Origin: Ascidia mentula
Taxonomy: Eukaryota; Chordata; Ascidiacea; Phlebobranchia; Ascidiidae
Length of the DNA stretch: 64,000 nt
NCBI GenBank assembly: GCA_947561715.1
Contig: OX387197.1
Span: 19,762,266 to 19,826,265, forward strand
Reading direction: 5' to 3'
The position numbers and the translations under genes were made by a program. This document shows positions 11,701-26,700 of this stretch, piece after piece. The notes beneath the pieces are model-generated. The model had not been told where the DNA came from and did not search any database. It saw only the letters and a program-made list of their open reading frames with translations. The first letter of the stretch is position 1. The number at the start of each line of letters is the position of its first letter.

Positions 11701-14700
11701 GTTCGAAGCGTAGTGGAATGGGGGTGATGTCAGGACAAATATCCAACTTGACTTCTTTAGATTAGTTTTAAGTCTGAAACAGGAAACCCGCTTGTAATGT
11801 GATACGATAAAATTTTGAGGAAAAAGCACTTGCTGTTTATAAACATTTGACTTATTAAGGGGTGCGGATAATGTATTGGTTAGACTTTGTAATACAAGAA
11901 CTCCTTGATGTTCAAAAATACCAACAAATGTGGTTTGCAGAGAGAAGCCACTTACAACTTTTCTTTTACGTCACCATTTGGAAACACCTTTAGCATGTAC
12001 AATGAAGCTATTTTAAGCGGGAAAGTTAATGACGTCGTGTTTGGTTACATCCTACTGTCAACGTAGGTGGTGTTTGATTGCTAGGTTCCGAGCAAACGCT
12101 ACAATGTGTACTTTTCGTTTTAGCTTACCCCCGGGTCGTGAAATTTATCAATGCGACCTTGAAAAGACGATGCTAAGGACGTTGCAAGCTTTTACTGGAA
12201 AAAGTAAGATGACATAGTTTGTATTTAATTTAAGTTTTGCTGGAAAACGATGCTAAGGATGTTGCAAACTTTTACTGGTCACGCCACGTAGTCTATGACA
12301 TAACTGTTGATTTTTGTTTGGTTATAATGCTCTAATTCCTGAAAAATCTGTCAATGGAAAAATACAGTAAACAAACACCCGGGCGCAAATGTAAAACCGG
12401 CAATGCTGTGCATCCATTTGTGATGCTTCGATGAGTTGCGAAAAATTATGGTCATTTTGGATGTGCCCCTAAAATGCATAAGTGAAATATATAGTAATAC
12501 ACCATCCACTTAATCATTTTTACATTTATTTTTGTATGTGATTAGATGCAACCCAGACCACACAAACCGCGCAAGCATTACGTCCTGAGGGTATGAGCGT
12601 CTGATACATATGTTTCTTGTTACTCCATGTGTTCATATTTTCTTGTGTAGTAACAAATACTGAGAATGTTTTTAGTCATTTCAGTTAATCATGGTCGTGC
12701 TTTAGTTGTCAGAGAAACAGAAGTTATTTTGACGCGGCTTAAATCTTTGGATTTGACAACGCGCGTTACAAATTTTTACCGATATCAGTACGATGTGACA
12801 TCTTATGACTCGATTAAAGGCGGTGGCGAAGACATGTTTGATGAAGGAAACGTTGTAAGTGTATTACCAGTTAAGCAAATGTTTTTGGAATATAAATTTT
12901 AAGCTGTGTGTTTAAAACATCAGGTACGTGCATCAGCGAATCGAAACTGCTTCATGGGCGAATACAACGTTACTTACAAGTAAGTTTTAATCAAAGCGAT
13001 TCAAAGCAGTACTGTTCTATTAAACTATTAAAGTTGCCAGGAAAACATATTTACCGGTATGCAACAAAACTAATTCAAAGAAATCACACTTGTCATCTCT
13101 TTAGTCAACCTGACTACACGTTCTCCACCATTGCAATTCACCCGTTTACTGCATTTTTCTACATCAATGCCACCAACGACCGAAGCACAGAATACACCAT
13201 AAAGGTAACCGATTTGCCAACATCAAACTGCGCAAACTAAATTTACTGTCATATTTTTTTAATATTTAACATTTTTGCAACCTATGCGAAACCGCAAAAG
13301 TACAAAGCAAAAGCATTTTTTTTATTCATATACATTCCCGTTAGTGAACAGAGGTTTAACAAGACCAAACGCATCGTAAAGTTTAATTGACAGATCTTAG
13401 CGCTTTGTGGCGTCAGTGGAAACTATTCAACACAAACAAAACATAAGAAACGGCCATTTAGAAATCGTTAGATGCAAACATTTTTTGCTTGCTACTTAAA
13501 GTATTTTAGAACCTCAGGATTTTTTTAAATTGTGTGGATAAAAACAATAAATTATATTACCATAGACTTTATAACCAACGTTTTTGAAATTTGCATATAG
13601 TATCTCCACTGCGCTTTTTACCATATACATAAAACTGCTGGGAACTCCTTTATTCCATCAAGGGCATTTACCAAAACAATATTTCTATTGTAAAAGGTCG
13701 CATCCATATTGGTATCAAACGGGCCGTCTAGTGAATTTTCTGGATCAACTTCCTACAATGGCTCTGTGTTATATTTCAAAGGAATCCAATATTTTGAACG
13801 ATTTGCTCCAACAGTGTGCAAGGTCTATTTTTACATTGCCCAGGTATGCAAATAGGCTGCACGGGAGGCCAATCATAGTTGCTGTTCGCCTTAAATCTAA
13901 TAAAACAAAGCTTTGAGGAGAAAGTAAAATTGTTCAACATGAGATACCATTTCTAAAGGAAAATCTAAAACTAAGAAACGGACATTTAACATACAAAGTT
14001 ATTACTAGGATTAACCTAGGTTATTGCACAATCGTCCAAGCCTCCAAGGCATCTAATCGTGAGAATATAAACATTTTTACCCTTGGGTATCATGAGTATA
14101 TATATGTATGTATGTATGTGTGTGTTAGAACAATTCTGCCTTGAAGTTCGAACTTAACGCTACAGAGAACGGACTGACTGAAACAACACTTTCTGGAATT
14201 CCCATAAACGTCGTATATGGATACACGTTGTTGTCCTCGTAAGTTATTGAATACTTTGTCTTTTTTTTAGACCTACCAAAAAACGTTATGTGCTACATGG
14301 AAAAATTGTTCCATACCAGCATGGTGTATCAGAAATATTAGAGTTTAGTGTAATTGGTTTAGAAGTTTGTTGTAGTCTTTTGAGGCAACGTTTTTTTCGA
14401 ACATTCGACGAAACAGTTGTGGTTAACCACTACGGTTTTGAGTCAAGGTAATAATTCTGTATGCCTTTATCTATTCCTAATAAATGATATTTTTTCGAAA
14501 CATCATGCACAGTATATTTTGTAATTCCAAGCTTTTAAAAACAGTAACGTTTTTTCGTTCGAACATACGACTTTTACTAGGGCCGCGGGTTTGATGTATG
14601 CTAATCTGCTCCAAGCATTTTCAGTGTAACGGCAGAATTTTGCGCGCCTGACACCGCACTGTGTAGATTGCAATCTATTTACTTTCTCGACACACGCGTG

Positions 14701-17700
14701 TAATTAGCACTAGGGATGCACCAAAAGTTCGGTTTTCCGAATTTATTCGGCCGACGCAACTTTTGCCGAATATTCGGTTTCGGCCTAATATAAAAATAGC
14801 TGTTTCGGTGCATCACTATTTAACACACACTCAAGATCACGTGGTGCACATAGCTGATCAAGGCACACGGAAAACAGGTTACTGTCAAAAAAACATGGAT
14901 TTATCGCCCCAGTCTTTAATGTTACACTGATACAAAGCGCCAATAAAGAATATGCTCACCGGAGTTTTGAGACAGATAGAAAACGTCATTAAAACCGAAC
15001 GACAGATTCAGATTTGAGCAAAAACCTCAATAACTAAGTTTGCATGGCGGAAAGAAATGCCGTTCTATAGCATTATGACGTGTGGGCCGAACTGGCATTG
15101 TGTTGAAACGCAATTACATACGGCGTGACGCAGTACTATGCATGAGTGATTTTCGATGTTACATTCTCCTCCCTAAATGTGTGCTTACACCTCAAACACA
15201 TTTACGAATTAACATTAAAATCACGAAACAACGAAGTAATGAAAGCAAAACATCCGCGCTGACGGCAAGCAAGCTCCATATATAATGTGCCGCGTTTGTG
15301 AACGGCAAACAAGATCAGCACAGCGTCCATGATTTATGTTTATCAGTTTAGGATCACGTGCACGGCAACTCCGGGTCAGTTTGACGAATTTGTGGTTTGA
15401 ATTCGTCCGATGCTTATTCGTTTGTCGTGCTCGCCTCGCAAAGCAAGCATAATTTTGCAAGCCGCCATTTGTGCGTGGAGTGCGTTTTCACTTCGACCTG
15501 ACAGACAACATCGTGGCCTTCAAGAGCGCACGCAGAACCGTCCAATCTCCCAACGACATCAGGGTTGTGTCTCATCTACAATCATCACCACATCTACGGA
15601 TTAAAAGTTTCGTTGTCGGTCAGGCCACTTCTGACGCAAGGCAATGGTAGGCATATATTCCCGCAACCATCTTCTCAAAAATTCATCGGCAAGGTATTGA
15701 ATGTGTTTCCACCGCCTACACGTAAAGCTATTCGGCGTTAAAGGCCTGGAATTTAAAATGCTTTCCACTTCTATGATTAAGTTTTGCAGCATGTCGGCAT
15801 TGATCGTTGGGTTCTTTGTAAGCGTCTCTCTCACTACTCTTCAATATGTAAAGCAGCAGGACAATTAAAGTTCCACTTAATTTCTTGTCGTTTGAAGTAC
15901 GATTGCAAACTGTGCTCCCGGAGTCCTTGCAGGGCTTCTCGTCGGGCCCTTTCAGCACCTACAAAGTTCGTACCATTATCGCTGTATATTTCTTTTGGTC
16001 GACCTCTTCTTCTAATAAATCGACGCAACGCGTTAATAACTTGTCCGTAATTAAGTCGGACGACACCTTATTGTGTCAACTTAGGTAAATGGCGGCTCGT
16101 CGGCGAATGGCATGTCAGCCATTTATTGTTGTCAGCGTCGACCCTTTCAGACTTTCCGACCTAAGACATAATGTTGCCCACTGGAGAGTAGCACCGACGT
16201 TGATATCTCCAATTCCTCATTCTTTAACTCACACACAATCAATTTGCCAGTGGTTGCAGACTGCAGGAACGACTTGAATTGTAGCAGCCGTGCGACCGAT
16301 TTCTTTATTTTATAAGAAGATGAATAGTTCATCAGACGATCGAATGTCTCTGACTGTGTACAAACGTTAACGACATTTCTTTTCCTCTCAGCTGGCTGGA
16401 CTGCTGGGACAGCTGGGTCTTTACTTGGGGTAGGCCATTAATATTCTTTCTGCCGGAGAAACTGCGGACCTGTCAGTCATCGATAGCTGATAAGCTTGCG
16501 TACCGACAAACCACGCGAAACATCGTCTATTATAAACCAACGTGCCTCCAATGTTCAGGGTTTATATGTCGATGAACTTGTATACCACAACGTTTACTCT
16601 GGTTGCATATGCTCTGCCGGACGGCGCACGTGTCCGAACAACACACAGGCATTCTGTTATCAAATTTGCGTCTGAGCTATTTGTCAATTTGCGTCTGCCA
16701 AATAAAAACGAGCATTGGGTTTACCATTAACGTTTACAAGTCGAGGTATGACGGGATTCCATATCCTTAAGTAGGCGCATCACGGGCTTCGCCACGGAGC
16801 CGATTGTTGCCTGCTTGAAGTTGAAGTTTGGAGTGTTGGCAGTTGGGAAACCAACGTCGCCATTCATCAACATCATCTTCTGGCAGCTCGTTATCTTGTC
16901 CTGATTTCTGTCAAACTATTTCCTGTTGCAGCACCTTACCCAACATACGCCCCTTCAAGGGGACATCCAAATTTACATCAGTTACCGATTTTGCTTTTCC
17001 CGTCTCGGGAATTTAATACAAGACGTTTTGAACAAGTCACATAGCATCGCGACTATACCAACAGCGCGCTCGACTGTATCAGCTAAAGTCAAACAGTCGT
17101 AAACATCAAAACCATCACGAACGATGTCCTCGACGTCCTTGTCAAGTCTGGCACCGACTTATTCGGCGGTTTCGCGCAAGCAAAATGTCGCACAGCTAGG
17201 CGAGGATGTAGCGGATTTTTTGATTTCTTCATTTTCATTTAATCAATGGCAAAACGCTTTTGGCGGACCTTCTCCTGCAGATGGATTGACTTGTCTCGGT
17301 CTTCCGTTTGTCGGAAGTAGATACCCTAACTTTTTGTCATTAATACTTTTGTCGGATCCCTGGTTGAGAAACGCGTACGCCTTGACATCTCGATCATTGG
17401 CGCGAATTTTCACCGGAATATTCGAAGTACGATTAATGACAGTTTTTTTATCGCATTGCATCTGGGGTTCGCTGAACGGAGTTCTATGGTAGTTTTCCTA
17501 TGAAGGCACGTATGTCCTCAAACGTACACGATTTGGCATATCTTCATGCAGCAGTGTGTGGTGCGCAAGGGTGCAGCCCTGACAGCACTTGCACTTGGCC
17601 GGGTACAAAACCTCGATGCGTGTCGATAACCCAAACAGCTTAAGCACATAAATTTCCCTCTTAGGAACTCCATTCTTTGAACATTGGACTTTTTACCTAA

Positions 17701-20700
17701 TGCATCACGTGATTCTGTTTCTATATCGGGACAGGCGACGAACTTGATTTTGTTGTGTCAGTGGCGCGGGTAACATTTTTTTCACCGAGTTAACCTGCTC
17801 GTTTTTTTGCTTCAATCTTTTGGGACACACAACTGACCAGGTAAAGTGTTTACTGCGGCAGATTCTTCCACAACGAATTAAACGAGATCTGCAATATATA
17901 CTTCCTGCTAGATTTCCTTACAATGTTCGCAACTCGGCGCCCCAAAGCCTTTGTGACGGTAAATGACCCTTGATCAACTGATTTACGAAAGCTCTAATCG
18001 CGCTTACTGAAGTTCTCGTAAACAAAAAATAATGTTGTTTGCGTAAACAGAACAATGTTCAACCAGGGACCTCGCCTTTCCTTTGCATTGATTGACGAGC
18101 TATGTTAGTCGCATATCGTCACTTCGCGTCTTGTATTCGAGATTGGACACGAAGTAGCGTATACAAACATCGAACAATCCGTAGATTTTCCCAAGAACGC
18201 CATCGGCATACTCATGCCTTATCCAACTGCCTTTACGATGCATGGTGGTGTACAGCTGAACTTTCTTGCATTTCCATGTCCGGTTGAATTCAACTGGGGA
18301 AAGAACGTTGTTACGTGGTGTTTCCCCGAGCTACCTGGAACAGAAGATGTCATCGGAACTTCTTCGACATATATGACCGAGAAATTCACTTCTATTTCTG
18401 GATTCAGGCTATGGATCGGCCCTTGTCCGACGACGGAAGATCACTGGGTTCTTCAATAAATATGTTAGTCCTTGCATCAGCAACCTGGACATCGTACTTT
18501 GACTTCAACTTCCGCCTTTCTGCTTCCAAAGTAAAGTTTTCCAGATCCGCTTTCTGTTGCACAGCTTCTCTTATAAGTTCCTCCTTTCTTTGTCCTTCTA
18601 CTAGATAATCTTCTATCTTTACGAACGTGATTTGTGGCAAGAAGCCACTATTACCCTGTACTGTAGACTTACCTGTGCAATTCTGTACGGAAACTCGTTT
18701 TCGCATACAGCGCGATTCTCTAAGTCTTCACAAGAGGCAATATACACACCGTACATATTTTGCATTGTTTCCATGCCTGTTTGGTCCATGTTTAACGTTT
18801 TGGGCCAAAAACGGGTCGTGTTTTCATGTCGCATACGAATTCAAGCGTAACAATTTTTGGCCCTTCACTGGTCGTGTCGCGGAAGTGAGAAAATTCATAT
18901 CTTAATCTTCAAGAAATTAACTTCTTGGATGCTTTGTCCCATAATATCCGAACGACAGATTCAGATTGCTCATAAAAATTGAAATTATTTATTAACATTC
19001 AAAACTTTAATTGTAGCACAATAAACTTGCCACTTAGGAGCACGCTACACGTGGCACAAACCTCAAGTTTGCCAGCATTACAGAAAGAATGCAGCTTTAT
19101 AGCATTTTGAGGTCACATAGGCCAAATTGGCATTGTGTTTAAATGTAATTGCGTACGGTGTGACTCAGTACTATGCATGAGTGAGTTTTGATGTTACATT
19201 CAGGAAGATGTTGTGTGCAGCAGATTTCTTTGCAGTGCACCTTGTAAGATAGGAGTACCAAGATAAACAGGATGGGGATATTTTGTGTAGGGTCAATTAG
19301 GCGATTGGCCAATTTGATGTTAAGATTCCAACTGCTCGTAATACAAACGATGCCCCGAAAGTGCATTAATTAGTTTATTTTCTGTCCTGCAGGCTCGCTA
19401 CTTACCCTAATCAGCTTTTTGGTTAATCATAGCGCAAGGTTGAAAACACGTGATGCTTTTTATATCTGCACTTAACAATTTTCGCATTTTCTATCTTCAA
19501 CAAACAATGTTACGTTAACTGTCCAACTTCCAATTGCATTTAAAACAGTGTTGATCCGGGACGAGCAATTCCTGACTCCGAAATTGAGGCTACTATGTTT
19601 GACATGCTGACTGCAGTGACAGAAGGTAAACCATGTCCCATGTAATTTGTCTTACTAAAAAACCTGCAATTGAACGTTTGTATTTCATTCAAAGCTATCG
19701 TACTTTTACTTGACAGGAAAAATACACTCTGAATCGATTCCAGAAAACCCACAAAGTAAGGATTATATTCTATGCATTTAAACTATTAAAAAAATATTAC
19801 TCAAATCTGTTTTTTGTTGTTGAAGTGAACTCACGTGTTTGTAAACTGGATTTCGTAACCTAAAATGAAAATGTCATGCATTTTTCCAAACACTCTTTCA
19901 AAAATATTATCTTTCTCTTTTTAGTAAACCAGGAAACTGTAGCTCTTCTAGATCGTTTAGCGTCTTCGAACTTGACAAGAAATTTTATTGACTTTCATCG
20001 ATATCCTTATGACGATAACACTTTTCCTATGAACAAAATATTAGATGGAGGGGACGACATGTTTGACGAAGGAAACTATGTAGGAACAGTTAAACGAACT
20101 TGGATTAGGCTATTAACATTAATATCCGAAATTAAAAAGCCAAAGCTAGAATGCTGTTCATCATAATGCTGGTAAACGTTTCGAACTCATACAGAGTTCA
20201 TCATCAGTAATCAAATGAGCAGCTTGCAAAAAGCGTCATTTGAGTACTGATGATGAACCCTGTATGATTTCGACACGTTTACCAGCATTATGATGAACAG
20301 CATTCTAGCTTTGGCTTTTTTATTTCGACTACTTAACTCCAGATACTTTCCACCCAAACATTAATATCATTTATTGCATGCAGGTTTACTTTTCTGTAAA
20401 TGGAAATGGAAGGTTTGCTGAATATAACCATACGTATAGGTAAATTTAATTCGTAAAACTGATAAAAAGGAGTAAAAAAATACTTTGGTTTGGTTAAAAG
20501 CGGTTTGGTTTGGTTTTAAGCGAGTAAAACGTAAATGTGTTGTAGTGATTTGGACTACTCATTTTCAACACTTGCTGCATATCCATTTACCGGACTTTTC
20601 CATTCAAACAAAACTGCGAAGAAGAATAATATATTTTCAATTGAGGTAAATTGAGTGTGTTAATTGTCATTTATCTGTGTAAATTAAAAAATGTCCCTAA

Positions 20701-23700
20701 ATTATGAGAAAAAAAACTCATCGCCAAAGGGAAATGGTTTCGTTTGTTTCATATTAACATCAAAGATTATAATTATGGTGCGTAGTAATTCATAAAATAT
20801 TGATGTGTGTTTTTTTTTCAGAAAAGGTTCCAAAAAGTACTTAAATTCCAATTAGCTAAAACTATGCTCATATAATATAAATGTAAGAGCTCTTAGACCA
20901 CTTGTTGTTTGTTACCATCAAGGTGTGGTCAAGAATAAATACCGGGAAAGCACAGACATTTGAAGGTTCAGTGTCGTGTAGTGGGTACATGCTGTTATAC
21001 AAAGGAATTCAGTATTTTGAGGGCCCCGGACCAACTGTGTGCAAAGTGTTTTTTCGTGTATCACTACAGGTGAGGAAATGCTGTAGTATAGACTAGTAAA
21101 TAAAAAGCTTCCATTGGATTAAACTGACTTGACTAATTTTCTTAATAACAAGTCCTTGCACATTTGGTAAATGGTTTACAGCAAAACAAATTTTATCTTT
21201 GCAAGTAAAAGAAAGATGTTATCGGTTTGCTTGTAATGTTATACTTTTTGAGTTTGAAAGGTGCGCGCTTGATCTACTATTGACCGATTTGTTTTTCAGG
21301 ATGAAAATGATCTTGCATTTACATTCGATGAGGAATACTCTCGCCCGTTCAGTAAGAGCACTGCGTGTCTCATTGAAAACACCACATATGTTGTATTTGG
21401 TTACACATTGCTTTCAAAGTAGGTACCACATTTAGCATAGTATTTTAAATCCATTTACAAATACAAACATTAAAGTAATCTAACCGATAGAACTAAACTG
21501 TGGTTACGACACATATATCTTGCTATTATAACTGAAATTAGCGTGTCCCTTACCCGGCTAACGCCCAGGCTACTCCGCACAGACGGCATATCGCGACGAC
21601 CTAGAGTCACACGACCAAGAAATGCTAATAAGTATAAAAGAGTAAAACGGTAAAAGTACGAATAAAACAATGTTTGTTCCAAAAACAAAAAGGACATTCC
21701 ACTGCACATAGCGTTTGACAACAATTCCTTGTCGCGCGCTACCACAAAAAACAATGTTTTCTACTCGCCACCACCAGAGAACTGACCCGGCTTATCCATC
21801 ATTCATTCCGCCGCCAGCACGTTAACCAATTATTGCATTTGCCACGCAAGCATGATCGCTCGGGCGTATAAAATCAAGTAAAAATGCGAAATAGTCACAA
21901 ATATATTATAAAAGGTGGGTGCGAAAAAAATTAACAAAGAAAAACATGTTAACGTGAAGGTGAAGTCAAAATACAAAAAGAAATAAAGCGTGTGAATAAC
22001 AAAACGACACTATTTTTCAATTTTTCCTAGGTGGGCCCCAGGTTTTGCTGCTACACAGAATCAACTCGATTCTACGATGCTAGACATGTTGTCTGTTGTA
22101 ATAAACGGTAAAAATAGTCATAACATTTATAATATGAAAGCATTTATTGCTTTTAGATAATTATATTTTTAAATGTTGTCACTTCTTTTAAATTTGCTTT
22201 GCAGATACATGTTTCTCCAAAAGGCCATCAAACCCACGCAGTAAGTGGCGTTTAATTACCCGTTAATATGATAGTCTGGTACTGGCCAGATTTAATTTTG
22301 ACATAAAATTCTGACTTTTTTGGGGGGCTTACAGGCGGCGATGGCTTCCAAGGAGAAATAAACAACATCAACTATATTAAAGTGTCAGAATTCAGCTCGT
22401 TTTATCACGTAATTATAATTTAAAGCATGTTTAATTTTCAGTTAATACGGAAATGCAAGTTATTTTGGAAAGATTAAATTCCTCTGCTTTGATCGGAAAC
22501 ATAATAGACTTTCATCAATATCGTTATGATGACAACATTTATCCAATAAACAAGATATTAGATGGAGGAAACGACATGTTTGACGACGGAAATTACGTAA
22601 GACCAACATCAGCATTTAACAAAAGTCGATAATTGTTTTGCATTTTGTTTGTCAGGTATGCTACTTCGCAAATGGAGAAGGTGGTTTAGTTGAATATAAT
22701 AAGACATACAAGTAAGTGCAGCGTTGTTATATTTATTAAGATTAGGAATTTTGTAACAGGTAAACAAAAACGTAAACTTGGACAGAAGAATTACGAAACT
22801 AGAATGTTGGTAAAAAATCTGACAATTTAACTAATTTGTTTGTCTTTGTCTTTATATTTTACCTTTTGTGCAGTGGCGCGGACTATGTATTTTCCACACT
22901 AGCTGTTCATCCATTTATCGGTTTGCTGTACACGAACACAACGGATTTAAAAATGCGAAATTATAAGATTGAGGTAGAGTAAAATGGTGTGATTGTGTGC
23001 CAGATTAACTAAACCAGCGTGGTCCAACTGCAAGTCCACTTTTTTATCTAATTTTCGTTGGCCTGCGAATTATAACCTGATTTGGAAACGCAACTTTGTA
23101 CGAATCAGGGCCACAACCAAAATTCCCGTGGACACGACCGTTTTCGTGTATTTCGTTTCGTAATTCTAAGATTTGTTATGGTAACACTGGCCCGCGGAAT
23201 AAACTAACGATTTGTTATGGTCCGCGACAAAATTTGGTTGGACCACACTGAACTAAATTGAAGACTTCCATTTTGTTTTCCAACAAATTCAAATACTCTT
23301 AGGTTGTAAACGACGCAGCATTAAATTTTGTTTTGTTAAACAGGTTCGATCACACTTCCGTCATTATTATTCAACCTATTCAAGTACCTTCAGGGGTTCC
23401 GTATCATACGAAGACTACATATTGAGTTTTGAAGGAACTCAATATTTTTACTATAACCCATCAACGTGCAAAGTATTTTTCTACGTTTCACAGAAAGTAA
23501 ATTTGCATGTTTGTTATAATAAATTTTTTAACAACTGACAATCGCAAATCCTTTTAAAAAATATCTTCATTTACATAACATTTCAGATTTATTGCCTGAC
23601 TGCTTTTATGCATGTGATGCCGCATGTGATTTTTTTTCATTCAGCAATAACTCAATACACAAAAAATGTTAGGCAATATCCAAATATAACAGTTGAAAAA

Positions 23701-26700
23701 TCAGTAGTTTAAACCTTACTGGATCAGTGAACCAAGCTACCCTGGCAGGCTGTCGATCGATTACCGTATGTATAGTTGCTGAATATAAACAAACAAACAA
23801 ACAAACTGTTTCTATCCAAATATACCACAAATTAGTAGTAATATGCAAACATATTTTTGTGTTTTCCGAATTCATGCTAATAAATCACATTACGCACCTC
23901 ATTATTTCTGTATTTTTAAATGCTGTGTTGCGTTTTTGTTGTTTAGAGTGAAAATAGTTTGAAGTTTACTTTTACGGAACGATACAGTTACGGATATCTA
24001 AGCCAAAGCATCGCAAACCTGGAAGGAAACACCACGTTCGCAGTTTTGGGTTACACTTTACTCTCAACGTAGGTTGTTTTGGCTTTATTATCACAATATT
24101 ATCGAATAATATTACCTAGAGCACTTAACAACGTGGAATGTTAAAGTGCTTGTGAAACGTAACCCGCAAACATGATTTTGTGTATTTTCGACCAAGGTTT
24201 AAAATGATTTTTTTACACAGGTTGTTTCCAGGACGGACTTTGTCACAACCTCAACTAGAAGTTACGATGCTCCGGATACTTAACGCAGTAATAAACGGTA
24301 TAAACTATCTTTACAATTTGCAATATATATCAAACTCAACAGACATAACCCTCTTGTTTGTTACGTGCAAAAACTCCAGTGAAAGTCGCAGTCGTAGTGT
24401 AGTAGATAGACAGGAATATAAACAGAAAAATATCTTCAATAACTACTTCTTTTTTTGAAATATTTATTATTTTTTTTCAATCAATTAAACACATGCAAGG
24501 CAATGTTCTTAAAACTAGCTGTCACTAAACGTACTACAAAGTTTGTGCTCCTTTATATACAAATATTTTTAGAAAGTTTTAGACACCGATCGTGTACTTA
24601 TGTACTTGTTTCTTTTTGTTTTTAAATACTTGCAGACAAAGCATTTTAAAGGAATTTTTCCTTAAACGCAGGTTACGTTCCTGCTGAACAACCGCAAAAG
24701 CCAGAAAGTAAGTAAATTAGTAATGGCTTCAATTTAAGAAAACCAGGGTTCGAAGGTTTTACCTCATGATATGTAGTTCAAAATGTTCCAAGATGTTTCA
24801 ATTTTTCGAAATGAATTTTTTCCTTGGTGAAAAATTACTTTTATGCAGAATGAAGTAACTATAACTGTCACACACTAGGTATCGCATTATTCAAATCATG
24901 AAAAACTATGCGGTGAAGTGCCCGATCCTTATATAATACGATGAAAACCTGATCGGGATTCTTGACCAAAAAAAAAATTCACCTAAACGTGATAAGTATT
25001 ACATTACTGTAGGTGGTTATTTGCGTTTAGTTGCAATGTGACACGGTCAAAATATGATTAAAATAATAACCCTTTATACTTTTCAAAAATTGTGTGTGTT
25101 CTTGTTTTCCTAATAAAACATGCCAGGGGATACATTTTACACATAAATACTTTTACGGTTTTGGAAAATTGTGTTTTTGTTTGTAAGCTGAAGCTGCATA
25201 ATTTTTCAGAGAATTAAAATATTTCTCATGTGTTTAGTTGCACAAAAGATGGATATTATTTTGAAAAGACTCGGTACTTTGAACGTAACGAAGCAAGTGC
25301 CAGATTTTTATTATTATGTATATGATGATTATTCCGAGCCAATCAACAACATACGTGACGGTGGAGACGACATGTACGACTACGGAAACTTTGTGAGATC
25401 AATATATATGTAACACTGTGAAGAGATTAGAATTAATTAAACGTTTTTATTGATATATTAAAGGTATGCTTTGAAAGTGAAGGTTACGGGGGATGTGTGG
25501 AGTACAATCAAAGCTACATGTGGGTTTGCCGTCAACTCCTATAACATTACACCAAATAACTTATATAAGAACGCTACAAAATATAGGCAATAACTGTTAA
25601 CTTTATAGCACAATTATTTATGTTGGCAGTGGAGAAAGTTATGCATTCTCGTCGCTTGCGGTTCATCCATTTAGTGCAGTCTTCTACATTAACGCCAGTG
25701 ACCAGACAAACAGAACATACTCTATGCAGGTTGAACAAAATACATCCAATTTTAGAAAACATTAAAATCATTTCTGCAACTATTTTTTAATGTAAATGGT
25801 TATTTCAGTAATTTAATTAAGAAATAATTAACTAATCGTTGCAATTCACTTGTTTTTGGTTTAAACTTGGGCTTCCCAAAGTAGGATCTATGGGTCCATA
25901 GTTACATATCGAGGGGTCCATACATTATTAAATAATCATGCATTCAGTGATGTTTGATAAAGGTTTGAATAAAAAAGGTTTGCTCAGGTGGCCCATGGAC
26001 CCAAACAATTTTGTTATGCATTTAAAGGTTATATCGAAACCGGGTTCTTACCGAAGAAAAAAATTGTTTTTTGGAAATGTATCACTGGCGAACTACGTAG
26101 CCTCATTTAAAGGCGTTCAATACTTCCAGGGATACGCCCCATCTGTATGTGAAGTCTTTTACCACATATCAAAGGTAATCTTTTTACTTGCTTTCGAAAG
26201 TCATTTGCAAAATCCTTCTTTTTGTCCATAAATCTTACCTAAATTACCTTTCTTTCATTAATTTTATATTTTGTTTTCCTAAATTGTTTTTTTTGTAGTC
26301 GTACGTTATTGACAATGCTAATATAACAAGTGTTCTTTAGGATCTAAAAGGAAATACGTTTGAACTAACCGAGCCATACTGGAGGTATGATCAAAGTAAA
26401 GTTGTCCTTTCCGGTATTGTGAGAGACGAAGTATTTGGATACACTTTGCTTTCAACGTAAGTTATCGAATTCCACTTTTTTCGCGATTTACCATATACTG
26501 CACCAAACGCAACTCACTTTTGGTGCACGTGCATATAAATGTACCAGCGCCATTGTATAATTATATGGTGGTATGAGTATACGACTGCGTTGTGTAGACT
26601 GGAATAACAGATTTGTATGCAAGTTTAATATTTGTGTTTTAACCTTTGCCAAGCTCTTAGGTAGGTTCAGTTATGCTTTGACTCAAAAAGCGTTTATATG

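Noticed and set aside
22335..22379. Possible extra linker exon in module 3
   Set aside because: It has a good acceptor, but no donor gives the phase needed to join 22442, and the direct 22240 to 22442 junction is already in frame.
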